Positions 1 to 8,537 of a stretch of 48,701 nt of DNA are shown here, piece after piece. The stretch's first letter is position 1; each line of letters begins with the position of its first letter. The notes under the pieces are model-generated. The model was not told where the DNA came from. It was given only the letters and a program-made list of their open reading frames with translations, and searched no databases. The stretch comes from Clostridia bacterium (GTDB taxonomy: Bacteria; Bacillota; Clostridia; Christensenellales; Aristaeellaceae): assembly GCA_017509255.1 (NCBI GenBank), contig JAFWQA010000044.1, forward strand, positions 1 through 48,701, read 5' to 3'. Both the position numbers and the translations under genes were made by a program.

Positions 1-129
1 CGCAAACCACCCGCTATACAGGAGTGAGCAAAGTAAATCCGGTTTTGGTATCTGCTATCAATTTGCTATCAAATGCCCCGTTTCCGCTTCAAAAACCCAG
101 TGTTTTCAAGGCTTTGCGGGTTTTGTCAG
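1..129. other. Left edge, 3' flank of guaA
   Basis: No gene is visible in this stretch. It contains a short direct repeat, TTGCTATCA (about 61-69) and CTGCTATCA (about 52-60), spaced by nine bases. The 3' end of guaA is a well known integration site for islands and integrative elements, and the repeats could belong to such an element lying left of the window. This is inference; no integrase is present in the window. Confidence 0.3.
91..124 (-). terminator. Possible terminator after guaA
   Basis: Read on the minus strand just after the guaA stop codon, AAAACCC pairs with GGGTTTT and is followed by a T run. The loop is long (about 19 bases), so this is a weak intrinsic terminator that would end the asnB-purA-purB-guaA transcript. 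Confidence 0.4.
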
Positions 130-1665
130 TTATTCCCACTCGACGGTAGCCGGCGGCTTGCTGGTAATGTCGTAGACAACACGGCTGACATTTTTCACCT
201 CATTGGTGATTCTGGAGGAAACCTTCTCCAGGACTTCGAAAGGGATCCTGGCCCAGTCTGCCGTCATGAAATCGTCCGTTGTAACTGCGCGCAGTGCCAC
301 AGTATAGCCGTAGGTTCTGGCATCGCCCATAACGCCTACGGTGCGGGTATCGGTCAGAACGGCAAAATACTGGCTGATTTCTTTTTCCAGGCCGGCCTTT
401 GCCGCCTCCTCCCTGAAAATGGCATCCGCGTCCTGCGTCAGTCTGATTTTTTCCTCGGTGATCCCGCCGAGAATGCGTACAGCCAGCCCCGGTCCCGGGA
501 AGGGCTGCCGCCAGACCATTTCGTGCGGTATGCCCAGCTCTTCGCCCACTGCGCGGACCTCATCCTTGAACAGATTTCTCAGTGGCTCGATGATCTCGTC
601 AAAGTCGATCACGTCCGGCAGTCCGCCGACGTTGTGATGGCTTTTGATGGTAGCGGCGTCTCCCAGTCCGCTCTCGATCACGTCCGGATAGATCGTCCCC
701 TGCACCAGTGCGTGTACCTTGCCGATTTTGCGGCCTTCCTCCTCAAATACGCGGATGAATTCCTCACCGATGATCTTTCTTTTCCGTTCCGGTTCAGTCA
801 CGTTTTCAAGCGCTTTCAGAAAACGCTGCTTTGCGTCCACGCAGATCAGGTTCATTTTATAATGTCCGCGGAAAGTCTTCTCGACGTTTTCCGCTTCATG
901 CTTGCGCAGCAGGCCGTGATCCACAAAAACGCAGATCAGATCATCCCCGATTGCCTGATGCATCAGCACGGCTGCGACCGAAGAATCCACGCCGCCGGAC
1001 AGCGCGCAGAGTACCTTCTTTCCGGCCAGCTCTTTTCTGTACTTTTCTACGGTCGTTCTGGCGAAGGAAGCCATGGTCCATTCTCCGGTACACCCGCAGA
1101 TCTCATACAGGAACCGGCGGATGATTTCTTTTCCCAGCTCCGTGTGCGTCACTTCGGGATGGAACTGCACGCCGTAAAGCCTTCTTTTCTCATCTGCCAT
1201 GGCCGCGCAGGGGCAGTGCTCTGTGGTGCCGATGACCCGGAAGCTTTCCGGCGTCCGGCTGATATAGTCGGTATGGCTCATCCAGCAGATGCTGTCCGTC
1301 TTCAGTCCGCGGAAAATACCGCTGTTTTCGGTATGCAGCAGAACCTTCCCATACTCACTGACTTCCCCGGCGGAGCGGATCTCTCCCTCCTCCATCCATG
1401 CCATCAGTTGGCAGCCGTAGCAGATTCCCAGAACCGGGATGCCGAGCTGCAGGATCTCCGGAGAATAATGCGGGGATTCTTCCTCATAGACGCTGTTCGG
1501 TCCGCCGGTAAAGATGATGCCCCGATATCCGGCCGCCCGGATCTCTCCGGGCGTGATCCGGTCATAGCGGATAATCTCCGCGTAAACCCTCTGTTCACGG
1601 ACCCGTCTGGCGATCAGCTGATTATACTGCCCGCCGAAATCAAGAACGAGTATTTTTTCCGCCAT
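130..1665 (-). CDS. guaA: GMP synthase (glutamine-hydrolysing)
   Basis: Converts XMP to GMP using ATP and the amide nitrogen of glutamine, in the cytoplasm. The 511-residue length is normal for the family. The N-terminal class I glutaminase shows the nucleophile Cys82 in GICYGCQ and the partners His169 and Glu171 in FHPE. The ATP pyrophosphatase P-loop SGGVDSS lies at about residues 223-229, and the C-terminal dimerisation domain ends in the conserved TVEWE. The start at 1665 gives [13 protein letters not shown] and has GGAGG ten bases upstream; longer forms have no good ribosome site. It is the last gene of asnB-purA-purB-guaA, 43 bases after purB, so it should share the leader terminator in front of asnB. 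Confidence 0.97.
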   Translation of the reverse strand: MAEKILVLDFGGQYNQLIARRVREQRVYAEIIRYDRITPGEIRAAGYRGIIFTGGPNSVYEEESPHYSPEILQLGIPVLGICYGCQLMAWMEEGEIRSAGEVSEYGKVLLHTENSGIFRGLKTDSICWMSHTDYISRTPESFRVIGTTEHCPCAAMADEKRRLYGVQFHPEVTHTELGKEIIRRFLYEICGCTGEWTMASFARTTVEKYRKELAGKKVLCALSGGVDSSVAAVLMHQAIGDDLICVFVDHGLLRKHEAENVEKTFRGHYKMNLICVDAKQRFLKALENVTEPERKRKIIGEEFIRVFEEEGRKIGKVHALVQGTIYPDVIESGLGDAATIKSHHNVGGLPDVIDFDEIIEPLRNLFKDEVRAVGEELGIPHEMVWRQPFPGPGLAVRILGGITEEKIRLTQDADAIFREEAAKAGLEKEISQYFAVLTDTRTVGVMGDARTYGYTVALRAVTTDDFMTADWARIPFEVLEKVSSRITNEVKNVSRVVYDITSKPPATVEWE

Positions 1666-1708
1666 CTCTGTTGTGCCTCCGTTCGGTTGTTCCGGGTATC
1701 CGTTTCCT

Positions 1709-3124
1709 TTATACCTGTATGTCCGCGGAGCCTTCCTCCACGTCTTCAAGCAGGGGCCTGACCTGCTTCAGCAGGTTTTCAACCTGTTGCGCGCACCGGC
1801 CGGTATAGCAGGCGGGATCGAGTGCCTTTTCCAGCTCCTCGCGGTTCAGTCCGAATTCCGGATGCTTCTCCAGCAGTTCCAGCAGCCGTCCCTCTTCTCC
1901 GTTTCTCATCCGCTCCGTTGCTTCCATGGAGCACTGCCGGATCACTTCATGCAGCTCCTGCCGGTCTCCCCCGCGTTTGACCGCTTCCATCATCAGATTT
2001 TCGGTGGCAATAAAGGGCAGATATTCCCGGACCGCCTTCCCGATAACCTTTTCCCGCACGACCAGGCCGTCCGTCACATTCTGACTCAGCCGCAGTACGG
2101 CATCCGCGCAGAGGAAGCCCTCCGGCAGGGAGATCCGGCGGTTTGCGGAATCATCCAGCGTCCGCTCCAGCCATTGCAGGGAAGCGGTCAGCGGTGCGTT
2201 CATCGCATCCGTCATCAGGTAGCGGCTCAGGGAGCAGATTCTCTCGCACCGCATGGGGTTTCGCTTATAGGGCATGGCGGAAGAGCCGATCTGTCCTTTC
2301 TCGAAGGGTTCCTCCAGCTGGCGGTCATGCTGCAGCAGCCGTATATCGTTGGCCATGCGGCAGCAGCTCTGCGCCACAGCCGACAGGCAGTTCAGGATCC
2401 TGCTGTCCAGCTTGCGGGGATAGGTCTGTCCGCATACTGTAAAGCAACGGGAAAAGCCGAACGATTCACACAGCATACGGTTCATCTCGTCGATCTTTTC
2501 GCCATCCCCGTCAAAAAGCTCCATAAAGCTTGCTTCCGTTCCCGTAGTGCCGCGGCAGCCCAGAAAAGGAATATGCTCCAGAACAAAATCGAGCTCCTCG
2601 AGATCGGCCAGGAAATCCTGCAGCCACAGAGCGGCGCGTTTCCCGACCGTCACAAGCTGCGCCGGCTGGAAATGGGTATATCCCAGCGTCGGAAGCGACC
2701 GGTATTTCTCTGCGAAATCCGCCAGGTTCCGGATGACCTTCAGCAGCTCCGCGCGAAGATATTTCAGGCCGTCCCGGTAAAGGATCAGGTCCGCGTTGTC
2801 AGTCACATAGCAGCTGGTTGCTCCGAGATGAATGATGCCGGCTGCGGAGGGCGCTGCCCGTCCAAACGCATAGACATGCGCCATGACGTCATGGCGCACT
2901 TCTTTTTCTCTCTTCCGTATAGCCTCAAAATCTATATCGGCAATGTGTTCCTCCAATTCTCTGACCTGTTCCCGGGAAATCGGGAGACCCAGCCGGCTTT
3001 CCGCGTCGGCAAGCGCCGCCCAGAGTCTGCGCCAGGTCTCCGCCCTTTTCTCTGCGGAAAACAGGTTCAGCATATATTCGGAGGCATATCGGGATGCCAG
3101 CGGTGATTCATAATGTTCAGCCAT
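1709..3124 (-). CDS. purB: Adenylosuccinate lyase
   Basis: Cleaves SAICAR to AICAR and adenylosuccinate to AMP, releasing fumarate in both cases. It has 471 residues and belongs to the fumarase/aspartase superfamily. The signature loop [10 protein letters not shown] is at residues 281-290, and the HxxPAQ-type segment [11 protein letters not shown] is near residues 146-156. The start at 3124 (MAEHYESP) has GAAAGGA eight bases upstream; the longer frame would overlap purA and lacks this site. The gene starts 31 bases after purA, so the two steps that consume aspartate for AMP are made together. Its length and [10 protein letters not shown] loop fit the longer purB type rather than the shorter (about 430 residue) Bacillus enzyme. 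Confidence 0.96.
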   Translation of the reverse strand: MAEHYESPLASRYASEYMLNLFSAEKRAETWRRLWAALADAESRLGLPISREQVRELEEHIADIDFEAIRKREKEVRHDVMAHVYAFGRAAPSAAGIIHLGATSCYVTDNADLILYRDGLKYLRAELLKVIRNLADFAEKYRSLPTLGYTHFQPAQLVTVGKRAALWLQDFLADLEELDFVLEHIPFLGCRGTTGTEASFMELFDGDGEKIDEMNRMLCESFGFSRCFTVCGQTYPRKLDSRILNCLSAVAQSCCRMANDIRLLQHDRQLEEPFEKGQIGSSAMPYKRNPMRCERICSLSRYLMTDAMNAPLTASLQWLERTLDDSANRRISLPEGFLCADAVLRLSQNVTDGLVVREKVIGKAVREYLPFIATENLMMEAVKRGGDRQELHEVIRQCSMEATERMRNGEEGRLLELLEKHPEFGLNREELEKALDPACYTGRCAQQVENLLKQVRPLLEDVEEGSADIQV

Positions 3125-3155
3125 TTCTGTGATCCTTTCCGGAGTGTTTTGGATT

Positions 3156-4433
3156 TCAGTTTCTTTCAATACAGGCGTCCCGTTCCGGTCCTACGGAAAC
3201 ATACCGGATCGGACATCCGACTTCCTTCTCCACATACTCTACATAGGCGCGTGTTTCCTCCGGCAGATCCTCCCAGCGGCGGATCCCGGTCAGGTCCCGT
3301 TTCCAGCCGGGAACATACTGAATAACAGGCTCTGCGGAAGCGAGTCTGCTCGGGAAGGGGAATCTGTCTGTTTCATTGCCGTCCACCAGATAGCGGACAC
3401 ATACCGGAATCTGATCCATATAGCTGAGAACGTCCAGCTTCGTCAGCGCCAGCGCGGTTGCGCCCTGTACCTTCACGCCGTATCGGGTGGCAACCAGGTC
3501 CAGCGGTCCGACCCTTCTCGGCCTTCCTGTCTTTGCGCCGTATTCTCCGCCGGCTTCCCGCAGCTTTTCAGCTTCTGCGCCAAACCATTCTGCCACAAAA
3601 GGACCTTCTCCGACGCAGGTTGAATAGGCTTTGGCCACTCCGACGACCTCATCGAGCTTTGCTCCGGTCAGCCCGCTTCCGACCGGGGCGTAGGCCGCGA
3701 TTGCGTTGGAGGACGTGGTATAGGGCCAGATGCCGAAATCAATATCCCTCAGTGCGCCGAGCTGAGCCTCAAACAGAATGCTTTTCCCGGCTTTCTGTTC
3801 TTCTTCCAGCAGGGCTGCTGTATCGCAGATGTACGGCTTGATCGCTTCGCCGTAGCGATCAAGCCATTCCTCCATCTGCTCCATCGTATAGGGCTCCGCG
3901 CCGTAAACACCGGTCAGCGTCAGGTTTTTCCATTCCAGAATCCCCTTCAGTCTTTCCCGCAGCGCGTCCCGGTCAAACAGTTCGCCGGCCAGAATGGTCT
4001 TCTTTTGATACTTGTCCGAATAGAACGGAGCGATACCCTGCATCGTGGAACCGTATTTCCTGTCGGAGAGCCTGCTCTCCTCCAGCCTGTCCAGCTCCCG
4101 GTGCCAGGGAAGCAGCACAGATGCCCTCTCACTGATTTTCAGGTTTTCAGGTGAGATAAGGACCCCCTTGGTCCGGACATTTTCCATTTCATTCCACAGG
4201 TTTTCCGGATCCAGTGCAACCCCGTTTCCCAGTACATTGATCACACCCTTCCGGAAGATACCGGATGGCAGCAGATGCAGCGCGAATTTTCCGAATTCGT
4301 TGATCACCGTATGTCCGGCGTTTCCGCCCCCCTGATAACGTACAACAACGTCGTATCTTTGGGTCAGCAGATCCACCATCCTGCCTTTTCCTTCATCGCC
4401 CCAGTTGATTCCGACAACCGCGCAGTTTGCCAT
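3156..4433 (-). CDS. purA: Adenylosuccinate synthetase
   Basis: Joins IMP and aspartate with GTP to give adenylosuccinate, the first committed step to AMP. The 425-residue protein starts with the diagnostic WGDEGKG GTP-binding loop (residues about 11-17), followed by the GNAGHT motif near residue 40. The start at 4433 has GAGGAG eight bases upstream. It lies 29 bases after asnB in the same operon. Pairing asnB with purA makes sense because both enzymes draw on the aspartate pool. Confidence 0.97.
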   Translation of the reverse strand: MANCAVVGINWGDEGKGRMVDLLTQRYDVVVRYQGGGNAGHTVINEFGKFALHLLPSGIFRKGVINVLGNGVALDPENLWNEMENVRTKGVLISPENLKISERASVLLPWHRELDRLEESRLSDRKYGSTMQGIAPFYSDKYQKKTILAGELFDRDALRERLKGILEWKNLTLTGVYGAEPYTMEQMEEWLDRYGEAIKPYICDTAALLEEEQKAGKSILFEAQLGALRDIDFGIWPYTTSSNAIAAYAPVGSGLTGAKLDEVVGVAKAYSTCVGEGPFVAEWFGAEAEKLREAGGEYGAKTGRPRRVGPLDLVATRYGVKVQGATALALTKLDVLSYMDQIPVCVRYLVDGNETDRFPFPSRLASAEPVIQYVPGWKRDLTGIRRWEDLPEETRAYVEYVEKEVGCPIRYVSVGPERDACIERN

Positions 4434-4462
4434 GCTGTCCGCTCCTCTTTTTCACTCCCGCC

Positions 4463-6046
4463 TTACTTCCCGCTTGCTCCGTAATTGGAGAGGACTCTTG
4501 CGGAAGGATCGTTCACGTCACAGCCCTTCCACGCCCGGTTCGGCATCCAGTAATCGGCGATCATTTCCGCCTGTCCCGGATAATGCTTTTCAAAGATTTC
4601 CCTGTAAAGCAGGGACTCCTTCGTAAAAGGCTGCGCGAAAGAATATTTCTTCCTTTTTTCTTCAAATTCCTCTTCCGTATATGTCTTTTCCGCGTATTCC
4701 TTCAGATCATCAACCATGGAATGTCCTACGGCATCGGAAAAAGCGGCCTTTTCCCGCCAGAGGATCCCTTCCGGTAATAATCGATCTTTTTCAAACGCGT
4801 GCCGCAGAAGATATTTCCCGATCTGATACCGGTTCATCTTCAGTTCGGGATCAATACCCATTACATAATCCACGAAGTCCAGATCTCCGAAGGGGACTCT
4901 GGCTTCCAGGGAATTGACGGAAATACAGCGGTCGGCGCGCAGCACGTCATACATATGAAGCTCGCGGATCCTTTTTTTCGCTTCCTCCTGAAATGCTTCC
5001 GCGTCAGGGGCAAAATCCGTATATTTATAGCCAAAGAGCTCATCCGAGATTTCCCCTGTCAGCAGCACACGGATATCCGTATTTTCATGTATGTATTTGC
5101 AGACCAGATACATGCCCATACTGGCCCGGATGGTCGTGATATCCCAGGTGCCGAGCAGGGCGATCACATTTTCCAGATTTTCCAGCACCTCCTCCCGGGA
5201 CATGAAGACCTCTGTATGCTCACTCCCGATATATTCAGCCACCTGACGGGCATATTTCAGATCTATGGCATCCGTACTCATCCCGATGGCAAAGGTGCGG
5301 ATCTTCTCCCGGCTCTCCCGGGCCGCGATCGCGCAGACAAGAGAGGAATCCAGCCCGCCGGAGAGCAGGAATCCTACCTTGGCATCGGCCACAAGCCTCT
5401 TTCTGACGCCCTCCGTCAGTTTCTCCCGGATCCTGTTGCAGACACCGTCCACTGTCTTTTCGCCTGCCGGAAGAGAAACAGTCATATCCCGGTACCGGAA
5501 AAACTTGCCGTCACGGTAATAGCATCCCGGGGGGAACGGATATATTTTATCGACAAGCCCGACCAGGTTTTTGGCCTCGCTGGCAAAAACGGGCGCGCCC
5601 TCTTCTCCGTAGCCGTAATACAGCGGCCTGATACCGATCGGATCCCTTGCTGCGATATATTCTCCTTTTGAACCGTCATAAATGATCAAAGCGAACTCCG
5701 CGTCCAGCATGCGGAACATTTCCGTTCCGTACTCCCGGTACATGGGCAGAAGGACCTCACAGTCACTGTCGCTGTTGAATGTGTAGCCGCACCGGATCAG
5801 TTCTTCCCTCACCTTCCGGAAGCCGTAGATCTCTCCGTTGCATACGACCCAGCTTCCGTCCAGCTCAAACGGCTGCATTCCTTCCGGATGCAGCCCCATG
5901 ATCGCCAGTCGGTGAAAGCCGAGCATACCCTTCCCCGTATCGACGATCCGGCTGTCGTCCGGCCCTCTGGAAACGGTCCTTTCAAAACCGCGGCAGAATT
6001 TTTCTCTGGTAACGGAACTGTCACAGTAACCCATGATGGAGCACAT
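4463..6046 (-). CDS. asnB: Asparagine synthetase B (glutamine-hydrolysing)
   Basis: Makes asparagine from aspartate, ATP and glutamine. The protein has 527 residues. The class II glutaminase domain begins with Cys2 (MCSIMGYC), which becomes the N-terminal nucleophile after methionine removal. The synthetase domain carries the pyrophosphate loop LSGGLDSS near residue 230. The start codon at 6046 has GGGGGAG seven bases upstream. It is the first gene of a four-gene operon with purA, purB and guaA, and its leader holds the box and terminator shared with purC, glnA and amt (listed separately). The asnB-purAB-guaA grouping suggests control by glutamine or nitrogen rather than only by purines. Confidence 0.96.
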   Translation of the reverse strand: MCSIMGYCDSSVTREKFCRGFERTVSRGPDDSRIVDTGKGMLGFHRLAIMGLHPEGMQPFELDGSWVVCNGEIYGFRKVREELIRCGYTFNSDSDCEVLLPMYREYGTEMFRMLDAEFALIIYDGSKGEYIAARDPIGIRPLYYGYGEEGAPVFASEAKNLVGLVDKIYPFPPGCYYRDGKFFRYRDMTVSLPAGEKTVDGVCNRIREKLTEGVRKRLVADAKVGFLLSGGLDSSLVCAIAARESREKIRTFAIGMSTDAIDLKYARQVAEYIGSEHTEVFMSREEVLENLENVIALLGTWDITTIRASMGMYLVCKYIHENTDIRVLLTGEISDELFGYKYTDFAPDAEAFQEEAKKRIRELHMYDVLRADRCISVNSLEARVPFGDLDFVDYVMGIDPELKMNRYQIGKYLLRHAFEKDRLLPEGILWREKAAFSDAVGHSMVDDLKEYAEKTYTEEEFEEKRKKYSFAQPFTKESLLYREIFEKHYPGQAEMIADYWMPNRAWKGCDVNDPSARVLSNYGASGK

Positions 6047-6092
6047 GTCTGTTCTCCCCCTCTCGTTCTGGAACCGGCATTCCCGGAAATAG

Positions 6093-6134
6093 AAAAAGGC
6101 GTCTTTGAGTGATTCTCAAAGACGCCTTTGCCTT
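6093..6134 (-). promoter_or_regulatory. Leader attenuator of asnB operon (conserved box plus terminator)
   Basis: On the minus strand the box AAGGCAAAGGCGTC (6121-6134) begins ten bases after the -10 hexamer. GGCGTCTTTGAG then pairs perfectly with CTCAAAGACGCC (6098-6126, five-base loop) and is followed by a T run, a textbook intrinsic terminator. The AAGGCAA part of the box is outside the stem. A strong promoter followed at once by a terminator means expression depends on antitermination or read-through. The same arrangement stands before purC and glnA. Confidence 0.8.
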
Positions 6135-6144
6135 GGATGCTGAT

Positions 6145-6173
6145 GTTATACAGGATTCGGCTTTTATTGTCAA
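6145..6173 (-). promoter_or_regulatory. Promoter of asnB-purA-purB-guaA
   Basis: On the minus strand a perfect -35 TTGACA (6168-6173) is separated by 17 bases from the -10 TATAAC (6145-6150). Transcription should start near 6138, only a few bases before the conserved box and the leader terminator. The promoter is strong and divergent from the purC promoter about 70 bases away. Confidence 0.85.
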
Positions 6174-6244
6174 CCGGCATCCTGTTTTTTTGATGTCTCT
6201 TTCGGTTTTCAGTCCAAAATACACGGAAAAGCCATCCTGATTTA

Positions 6245-6273
6245 TTGACACGGAAAGGGTCCGGAATTAAAAT
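6245..6273 (+). promoter_or_regulatory. Promoter of purC-purF
   Basis: A perfect -35 TTGACA (6245-6250), 17-base spacer and -10 TAAAAT (6268-6273). The start site should be near 6280, directly upstream of the conserved box. Confidence 0.85.
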
Positions 6274-6283
6274 ACACCGTGTA

Positions 6284-6335
6284 AAGGCAATGGCGTCTTT
6301 GGGTTTTGTTGACCCGAAGACGCTTTTGTTTTTTC
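6284..6335 (+). promoter_or_regulatory. Leader attenuator of purC-purF (conserved box plus terminator)
   Basis: The box AAGGCAATGGCGTC (6284-6297) begins ten bases after the -10. GCGTCTTTGGGT pairs with ACCCGAAGACGC (6293-6323, one wobble, seven-base loop), followed by TTTTGTTTTTT. The 5' AAGGCAAT is not part of the terminator stem. A sequence CCATTG just after the T run (6336-6341) could pair with CAATGG in the box, but the other leaders have no equivalent. No purine riboswitch or PurR box is visible here. Confidence 0.8.
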
Positions 6336-6366
6336 CCATTGAACGTGTGAAAGAAGGGGCTTTGAA

Positions 6367-7083
6367 ATGGAAAAGGGAAAGCAGCTTTATGAGGGGAAAG
6401 CAAAAAAAGTTTTTGAAACCGATGACCCGTCACTTCTGATCGTTTCCTACAAGGACGATGCCACAGCTTTTAACGGCCTGAAAAAAGGATCGATTGCCGG
6501 AAAGGGTGTCATCAATAATCAGATGAGTAATTATCTGATGGCATTGATCGAAAAGGAAGGGATCCCCACTCATTTTGTCAGGGAGCTCAGTGACCGGGAT
6601 ACTCTTGTGCGCCGTGTTGCGATTATCCCCCTTGAGGTCATCGTGCGGAATATTGCCGCCGGCTCCTTTGCTAAAAATTACGGGGTAAGCGAAGGAACGG
6701 TTTTCGACCGTCCGACCGTGGAGTTTTCTTATAAAAACGATGCGCTTGGCGATCCGCTGATTGCTCCGTCCCATATCCTTGCCCTTCATCTTGTCACTGA
6801 GAAAGAGCTCGATACGGTTTCCGGGTATGCTCTCAGGATCAATGAGATTCTGCGCTCTTTTTGGTCAAAACGCGGTATTACGCTGGTCGATTTCAAGATC
6901 GAGTTCGGCAAAACCCCGGACGGAACGGTTATTCTCGCGGATGAGATAAGCCCCGATACCTGCCGTCTGTGGGATACAGCGACTGGAACCAGGCTCGACA
7001 AGGACCGTTTTCGTCGGGACCTGGGAAATGTGGAAGAAGCATATATTGAAGTAATGAAAAGGCTGAAGGCGGATCAGGAATGA
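6367..7083 (+). CDS. purC: SAICAR synthetase (phosphoribosylaminoimidazole-succinocarboxamide synthase)
   Basis: Joins CAIR and aspartate with ATP to give SAICAR in de novo purine synthesis. The 238-residue length is that of the bacterial single-domain enzyme. The N terminus has the typical LYEGKAKKVF segment (about residues 7-16). The second family signature is VDFKIEFG near residue 180. The start at 6367 follows AAGAAGGGG. It overlaps purF by ATGA, so the two are translationally coupled. The remaining pur genes (purE, K, D, L, M, N, H) are not in this window. Confidence 0.97.
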   Translation: MEKGKQLYEGKAKKVFETDDPSLLIVSYKDDATAFNGLKKGSIAGKGVINNQMSNYLMALIEKEGIPTHFVRELSDRDTLVRRVAIIPLEVIVRNIAAGSFAKNYGVSEGTVFDRPTVEFSYKNDALGDPLIAPSHILALHLVTEKELDTVSGYALRINEILRSFWSKRGITLVDFKIEFGKTPDGTVILADEISPDTCRLWDTATGTRLDKDRFRRDLGNVEEAYIEVMKRLKADQE

Positions 7084-8522
7084 TGAAAGCAGCTCATCTT
7101 CATGAGGAATGCGGTGTGTTCGGTATCTGGTCCCCGGATCCTGCGCCGGTCGCCGGCCTGGTTTATTATGGACTGTATGCACTGCAGCATCGCGGACAGG
7201 AAAGCGCAGGTATTGTTCTCAACGATGACGGGGTTTTCTCCGTCAGAAAAGGCTCCGGGCTGGTCAGTGAAGTTTTCCATGGAGATGAACTCCGTTCTCT
7301 CGGAACGGGCAGGATCGGTGTGGGGCATGTTCGGTATGCCACGACCGGATCGGACAGTGAACGGAATATCCAGCCTCTTGTCGTCAACCACGGAAAAGGG
7401 CACCTGGCGCTGGCACACAACGGGAATCTGACCAACTCGTTTGAGCTGCGTAGCAGGCTGGAAGCAGGTGGGGCGATCTTTCATTCGTCCACGGATTCGG
7501 AGGTCATCTCCTACGTGATTGTTCAGCAGCGTCTCCGTCTTGCTTCCATTGAGGAAGCAGTTTCCGCTGCGATGAATATCGTCAGGGGTGCTTACTCCCT
7601 CGTCATCTCTTCTCCGGCGAAGCTGATTGCGGTTCGGGATCCGAACGGATTCCGCCCGTTGTGTTATGGAAAGCGTCCGGACGGGGGAATTGTCTTTGCG
7701 TCGGAATCCTGCGCTCTGGACGCGGTCGGGGCTGCCTTTGTCCGTGATCTTCTGCCCGGGGAAATTGCTGTCGTTGAGGACGGAGATCTTCGCTTTGATA
7801 CTTCACACTGCGGCAGCGTGCCGCGAAGCCTGTGTGTATTTGAGTATATCTATTTTGCCCGGCCGGACTCGGTGATTGACGGGATGCCGGTCAGTGCTGC
7901 CCGCCGGCGTGCCGGTGCCTATCTTGCTGAAGAGCATCCCGTGGAGGCGGATGCCGTCATCGGGGTTCCCGATTCCGGTCTGGATGCTGCTCTCGGTTAT
8001 TCCGTCCGGTCCGGGATCCCCTACGCGATCGGCTTTACAAAGAATAAATATATCGGCCGCACTTTTATTTCGCCGGAACAGTCCGTCAGGGAAAACGGTG
8101 TACGGATCAAGCTGAATCCGATCCGTGAGGCAGTGGCGAATAAAAGAATTGTCCTGGTGGATGATTCCATAGTCCGCGGTACAACAAGCCGGCGGATCAT
8201 TGACCTGCTTCGGGATGCCGGCGCGGTGGAGATTCATATGCGGATCTCCTCTCCGCCCTTTATTGCCCCCTGCTGCTACGGTACGGATGTGGACGATGCC
8301 GGAAGCCTGATTGCCAACAGGCATACTGAAAATGAAATAGCGCGGATGATCGGCGCTGATTCCCTCGGTTATCTGAGCACGGATCATGTCCGGCAGCTGG
8401 CGGACGGCTGTCCGGGTTTCTGCACAGCCTGCTTTGGAGGAGGTTATCCCGTTTCTCCCCCCGCCGTCATGAAAAAATCCCGCTTTGAAGAAAAGATCAG
8501 TCAAAAAAAGGACCCGCTCTGA
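7080..8522 (+). CDS. purF: Amidophosphoribosyltransferase
   Basis: Transfers the glutamine amide to PRPP, giving phosphoribosylamine, the committed step of purine synthesis. It has 480 residues. A short propeptide of about ten residues precedes the nucleophile Cys11 (EECGVFG), as in the Bacillus enzyme. The PRPP motif VLVDDSIVRGTTSRRI lies near residues 357-372. Cysteines in LCVFEY, APCCYG and GFCTACFGG match the four ligands of the oxygen-sensitive 4Fe-4S cluster of the Bacillus type. The start at 7080 overlaps the purC stop; an ATG three bases later is equally possible. A bidirectional terminator follows. Confidence 0.96.
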   Translation: MMKAAHLHEECGVFGIWSPDPAPVAGLVYYGLYALQHRGQESAGIVLNDDGVFSVRKGSGLVSEVFHGDELRSLGTGRIGVGHVRYATTGSDSERNIQPLVVNHGKGHLALAHNGNLTNSFELRSRLEAGGAIFHSSTDSEVISYVIVQQRLRLASIEEAVSAAMNIVRGAYSLVISSPAKLIAVRDPNGFRPLCYGKRPDGGIVFASESCALDAVGAAFVRDLLPGEIAVVEDGDLRFDTSHCGSVPRSLCVFEYIYFARPDSVIDGMPVSAARRRAGAYLAEEHPVEADAVIGVPDSGLDAALGYSVRSGIPYAIGFTKNKYIGRTFISPEQSVRENGVRIKLNPIREAVANKRIVLVDDSIVRGTTSRRIIDLLRDAGAVEIHMRISSPPFIAPCCYGTDVDDAGSLIANRHTENEIARMIGADSLGYLSTDHVRQLADGCPGFCTACFGGGYPVSPPAVMKKSRFEEKISQKKDPL

Positions 8523-8537
8523 AGCGGGTCCTTTCTC
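8503..8537. terminator. Bidirectional terminator between purF and glmS
   Basis: GGACCCGCT and AGCGGGTCC (8510-8531, four-base loop) form a perfect stem. An A run lies to the left and a T run to the right, so the hairpin can end both the rightward purC-purF and the leftward glmS transcripts. It overlaps the purF stop codon. Confidence 0.9.

Noticed and set aside
73-1761. Long plus-strand open frame opposite guaA, and similar long frames opposite glmS, amt, carB, pheS and dnaA
   Set aside because: They lie antisense to confidently identified genes, have no ribosome sites, and show low-complexity arginine, serine or histidine rich translations typical of shadow frames in this GC range.
6093-6335. 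Classical ANTAR target (two tandem hairpins with six-base loops)
   Set aside because: Only one hairpin is present in each leader, and the loops are five to seven bases without the expected A1/G4 pattern. A link between the ANTAR protein and these leaders is therefore inference from context, not a motif match.
6245-6366. Purine riboswitch or PurR box upstream of purC
   Set aside because: The leader is too short and is occupied by the box and terminator; no purine aptamer core is present.
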